The notes beneath the pieces were generated by a model that was given only the letters and a program-made list of their open reading frames with translations, searched no databases and had not been told where the DNA came from. DNA of 6,113 nucleotides, taken from positions 1 through 6,113 of the forward strand of contig CAZXMB010000176.1 of NCBI GenBank assembly GCA_964641715.1, given 5' to 3'. A program made the translations under genes and the position numbers. This DNA comes from CAZXMB01 sp964641715. GTDB lineage: Bacteria > Desulfobacterota > BSN033 > UBA1163. Each line of letters starts with the position of its first letter. The stretch's first letter is position 1. Positions 4,793 to 6,113 of this stretch are shown here, piece by piece.

Positions 4793-6113
4793 GGTTCTCG
4801 TGGTGGATGATGATCTGGAGATGTGCGGATTAATCTCCGATGTTCTTAAAGAAGAGGGATTCTCTGTACAAACTACAGGGGAAAGTTTGGAGGCTTCTAA
4901 GATCATCAAAAGAGAAGAGTTCGATGTCATTGTCACCGATTTAAAAATGAAGGGATTAAAAGGCCTTGATCTCCTTGAAGAGACTCACAGAATGGTACCC
5001 CCGACACCGGTGATCATCATCACTGCTTTCGGAACGATTGAATCAGCCATTAAGGCGATGAAGATGGGTGCCTATGATTATATTACCAAACCCTTTCAAA
5101 TGGATGAGCTCGTGTTGACTGTGAAGAAGGCTCTGGAAACCCGTCTGTTAAAAAAAGAGGTCTTTCGGTTAAGAAAGGAAATTGAATCCCGATATGATTT
5201 CCACCAGCTCATCGGAAAAAGCCCTTCCATGCAGAAGATTTATGACCTCATCGAAAGAATCAGCGACAGCTCGAGCAATGTCTTAATTACAGGAGAAAGC
5301 GGGACGGGTAAGGAATTGGCCGCAAAGGCTATTCATTACAATGGGGTACGAAAGGAAGGTCCTTTTATCGCTGTCAACTGTGCGGCGATCCCGGAGGCAC
5401 TTCTTGAGAGCGAACTCTTCGGTTATAAAAAGGGCGCTTTTACCGATGCCAGATCGGATAAAAAAGGACTATTTTTCGAAGCCAATGAAGGAACCCTCTT
5501 TCTGGACGAGATTACCGAAATGCCTCTTACACTCCAGGCAAAATTGCTCCGGGCGATCGAGGATAAAGAAGTCCGACCTCTTGGAGATACGAACTCCTAT
5601 CCTGTGGATTTGAGAATCATCTCCGCTTCAAACCGTGATGTCGAGTCTTCGATCAAGCAGGGCCGATTTCGCGAAGACCTTTACTATCGATTGAAGGTGA
5701 TCGATATTGAGATGCCCCCTCTTCGTGAGCGAAAGGAGGATATCCCGCTATTGATTCAACATTTTATCACCAACTTCAGCAGCGAATCTAAAAAGAAGAT
5801 GTCAGTAGTTTCAGAGGATGCCCTGAAGCTTTTACTCAATTACTCGTGGCCCGGGAATGTCAGAGAGCTGGAGAATGTCATCCAGAGGGCGATCACACTG
5901 AGCCGGCACGAGGTGATTCTTCCTGAGGATCTACCGGCCTCAATCGTTCAAAAGGCGGATGAAAAGCTTTTTGAAAAAGCGATTGGAGAGAAGTTTACCC
6001 TGGATCAATTGGAGAAGGAGTATATCAGGAGAGTTTTGATTGAGACGGGAGGGAATAAATCCAAGGCTTCCGAAATCCTGGGCCTTGACCGAAAAACACT
6101 CTATAGAAAACTA
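4776..6113 (+). CDS. NtrC-family sigma-54-dependent response regulator (3' end cut by window)
   Basis: The 446 visible residues form an activator of sigma-54 RNA polymerase, controlled by phosphorylation from the upstream kinase. The receiver domain (about 5-120) has the acidic pocket D11-D12-D13, phospho-acceptor Asp55, Thr83 and Lys105. Lys59 replaces the usual Pro at D+4. The AAA+ domain (about 145-385) has Walker A GESGTGKE (173-180), the sigma-54 contact loop as GAFTDA (220-225, Asp224 for the usual Gly), Walker B GTLFLDE (239-245), the FREDLYYRL arginine-finger region (298-306) and the sensor II motif WPGNVRELEN (358-367). A Fis-type helix-turn-helix (about 425-446) holds N-K-S-K-A-S-E-I-L-G-L and then R-K-T-L-Y-R-K-L at the window edge. 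Family members normally end within a few residues of this point, so nearly the whole protein is present. The start is ATG 4776, overlapping the kinase gene. Target promoters are unknown. The family is certain; no specific gene name is justified. Confidence 0.95.
   Translation, partial: MDWDYKVLVVDDDLEMCGLISDVLKEEGFSVQTTGESLEASKIIKREEFDVIVTDLKMKGLKGLDLLEETHRMVPPTPVIIITAFGTIESAIKAMKMGAYDYITKPFQMDELVLTVKKALETRLLKKEVFRLRKEIESRYDFHQLIGKSPSMQKIYDLIERISDSSSNVLITGESGTGKELAAKAIHYNGVRKEGPFIAVNCAAIPEALLESELFGYKKGAFTDARSDKKGLFFEANEGTLFLDEITEMPLTLQAKLLRAIEDKEVRPLGDTNSYPVDLRIISASNRDVESSIKQGRFREDLYYRLKVIDIEMPPLRERKEDIPLLIQHFITNFSSESKKKMSVVSEDALKLLLNYSWPGNVRELENVIQRAITLSRHEVILPEDLPASIVQKADEKLFEKAIGEKFTLDQLEKEYIRRVLIETGGNKSKASEILGLDRKTLYRKL

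Noticed and set aside
5341..5613. Open frame of 90 codons on the plus strand inside the response regulator gene
   Set aside because: It lies out of frame within the AAA+ domain coding region, which is conserved and continuous in its own frame. The translation shows no recognisable motif and no ribosome site.

Overview
The window reads as an ordinary chromosomal stretch from a Gram-negative bacterium, most likely a Desulfobacterota (former Deltaproteobacteria) or a neighbouring uncultured lineage. The evidence is an outer-membrane-type lipoprotein, a periplasm-sensing histidine kinase paired with a sigma-54-dependent NtrC-type regulator, an HEIGTPLN-type kinase H-box, and dispersed palindromic repeats of kinds I associate with such genomes. 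This placement is an inference. All genes are on the plus strand and I saw no mobile element, CRISPR array, tRNA or rRNA.

Layout: (1) A repeat fragment at 15-39 lies just ahead of a small lipoprotein gene (71-682) whose function I cannot name. (2) A 167-base gap holds an inverted-repeat element (728-792). (3) A YihY/BrkB-family inner-membrane protein gene (850-1686) abuts a pyruvate kinase gene, pyk (1687-3114), with no base between stop codon and start codon, so the two are probably co-translated. (4) A 181-base gap holds a second, twin-hairpin palindromic element (3158-3231). (5) A two-component system follows: a membrane histidine kinase (best start TTG 3296, end 4792) and its NtrC-family response regulator (4776 to the window edge). 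The two overlap by 17 bases. The regulator is cut by the window edge, probably only a few residues short of its C-terminus.

The kinase should sense a periplasmic or membrane cue and phosphorylate Asp55 of the regulator, which would then drive sigma-54 RNA polymerase at unknown promoters. The target genes are not visible here. Pyruvate kinase carries the sequence marks of the K+-independent class (Lys76 in place of the K+-associated Glu).

I do not see an undescribed biological system in this window. The points most worth checking are the kinase start (a longer open frame from 3179 merely translates the repeat), the K+-independence signature in Pyk, the GAFTDA variant of the sigma-54 contact loop, and the two dispersed palindromic elements in the intergenic gaps.
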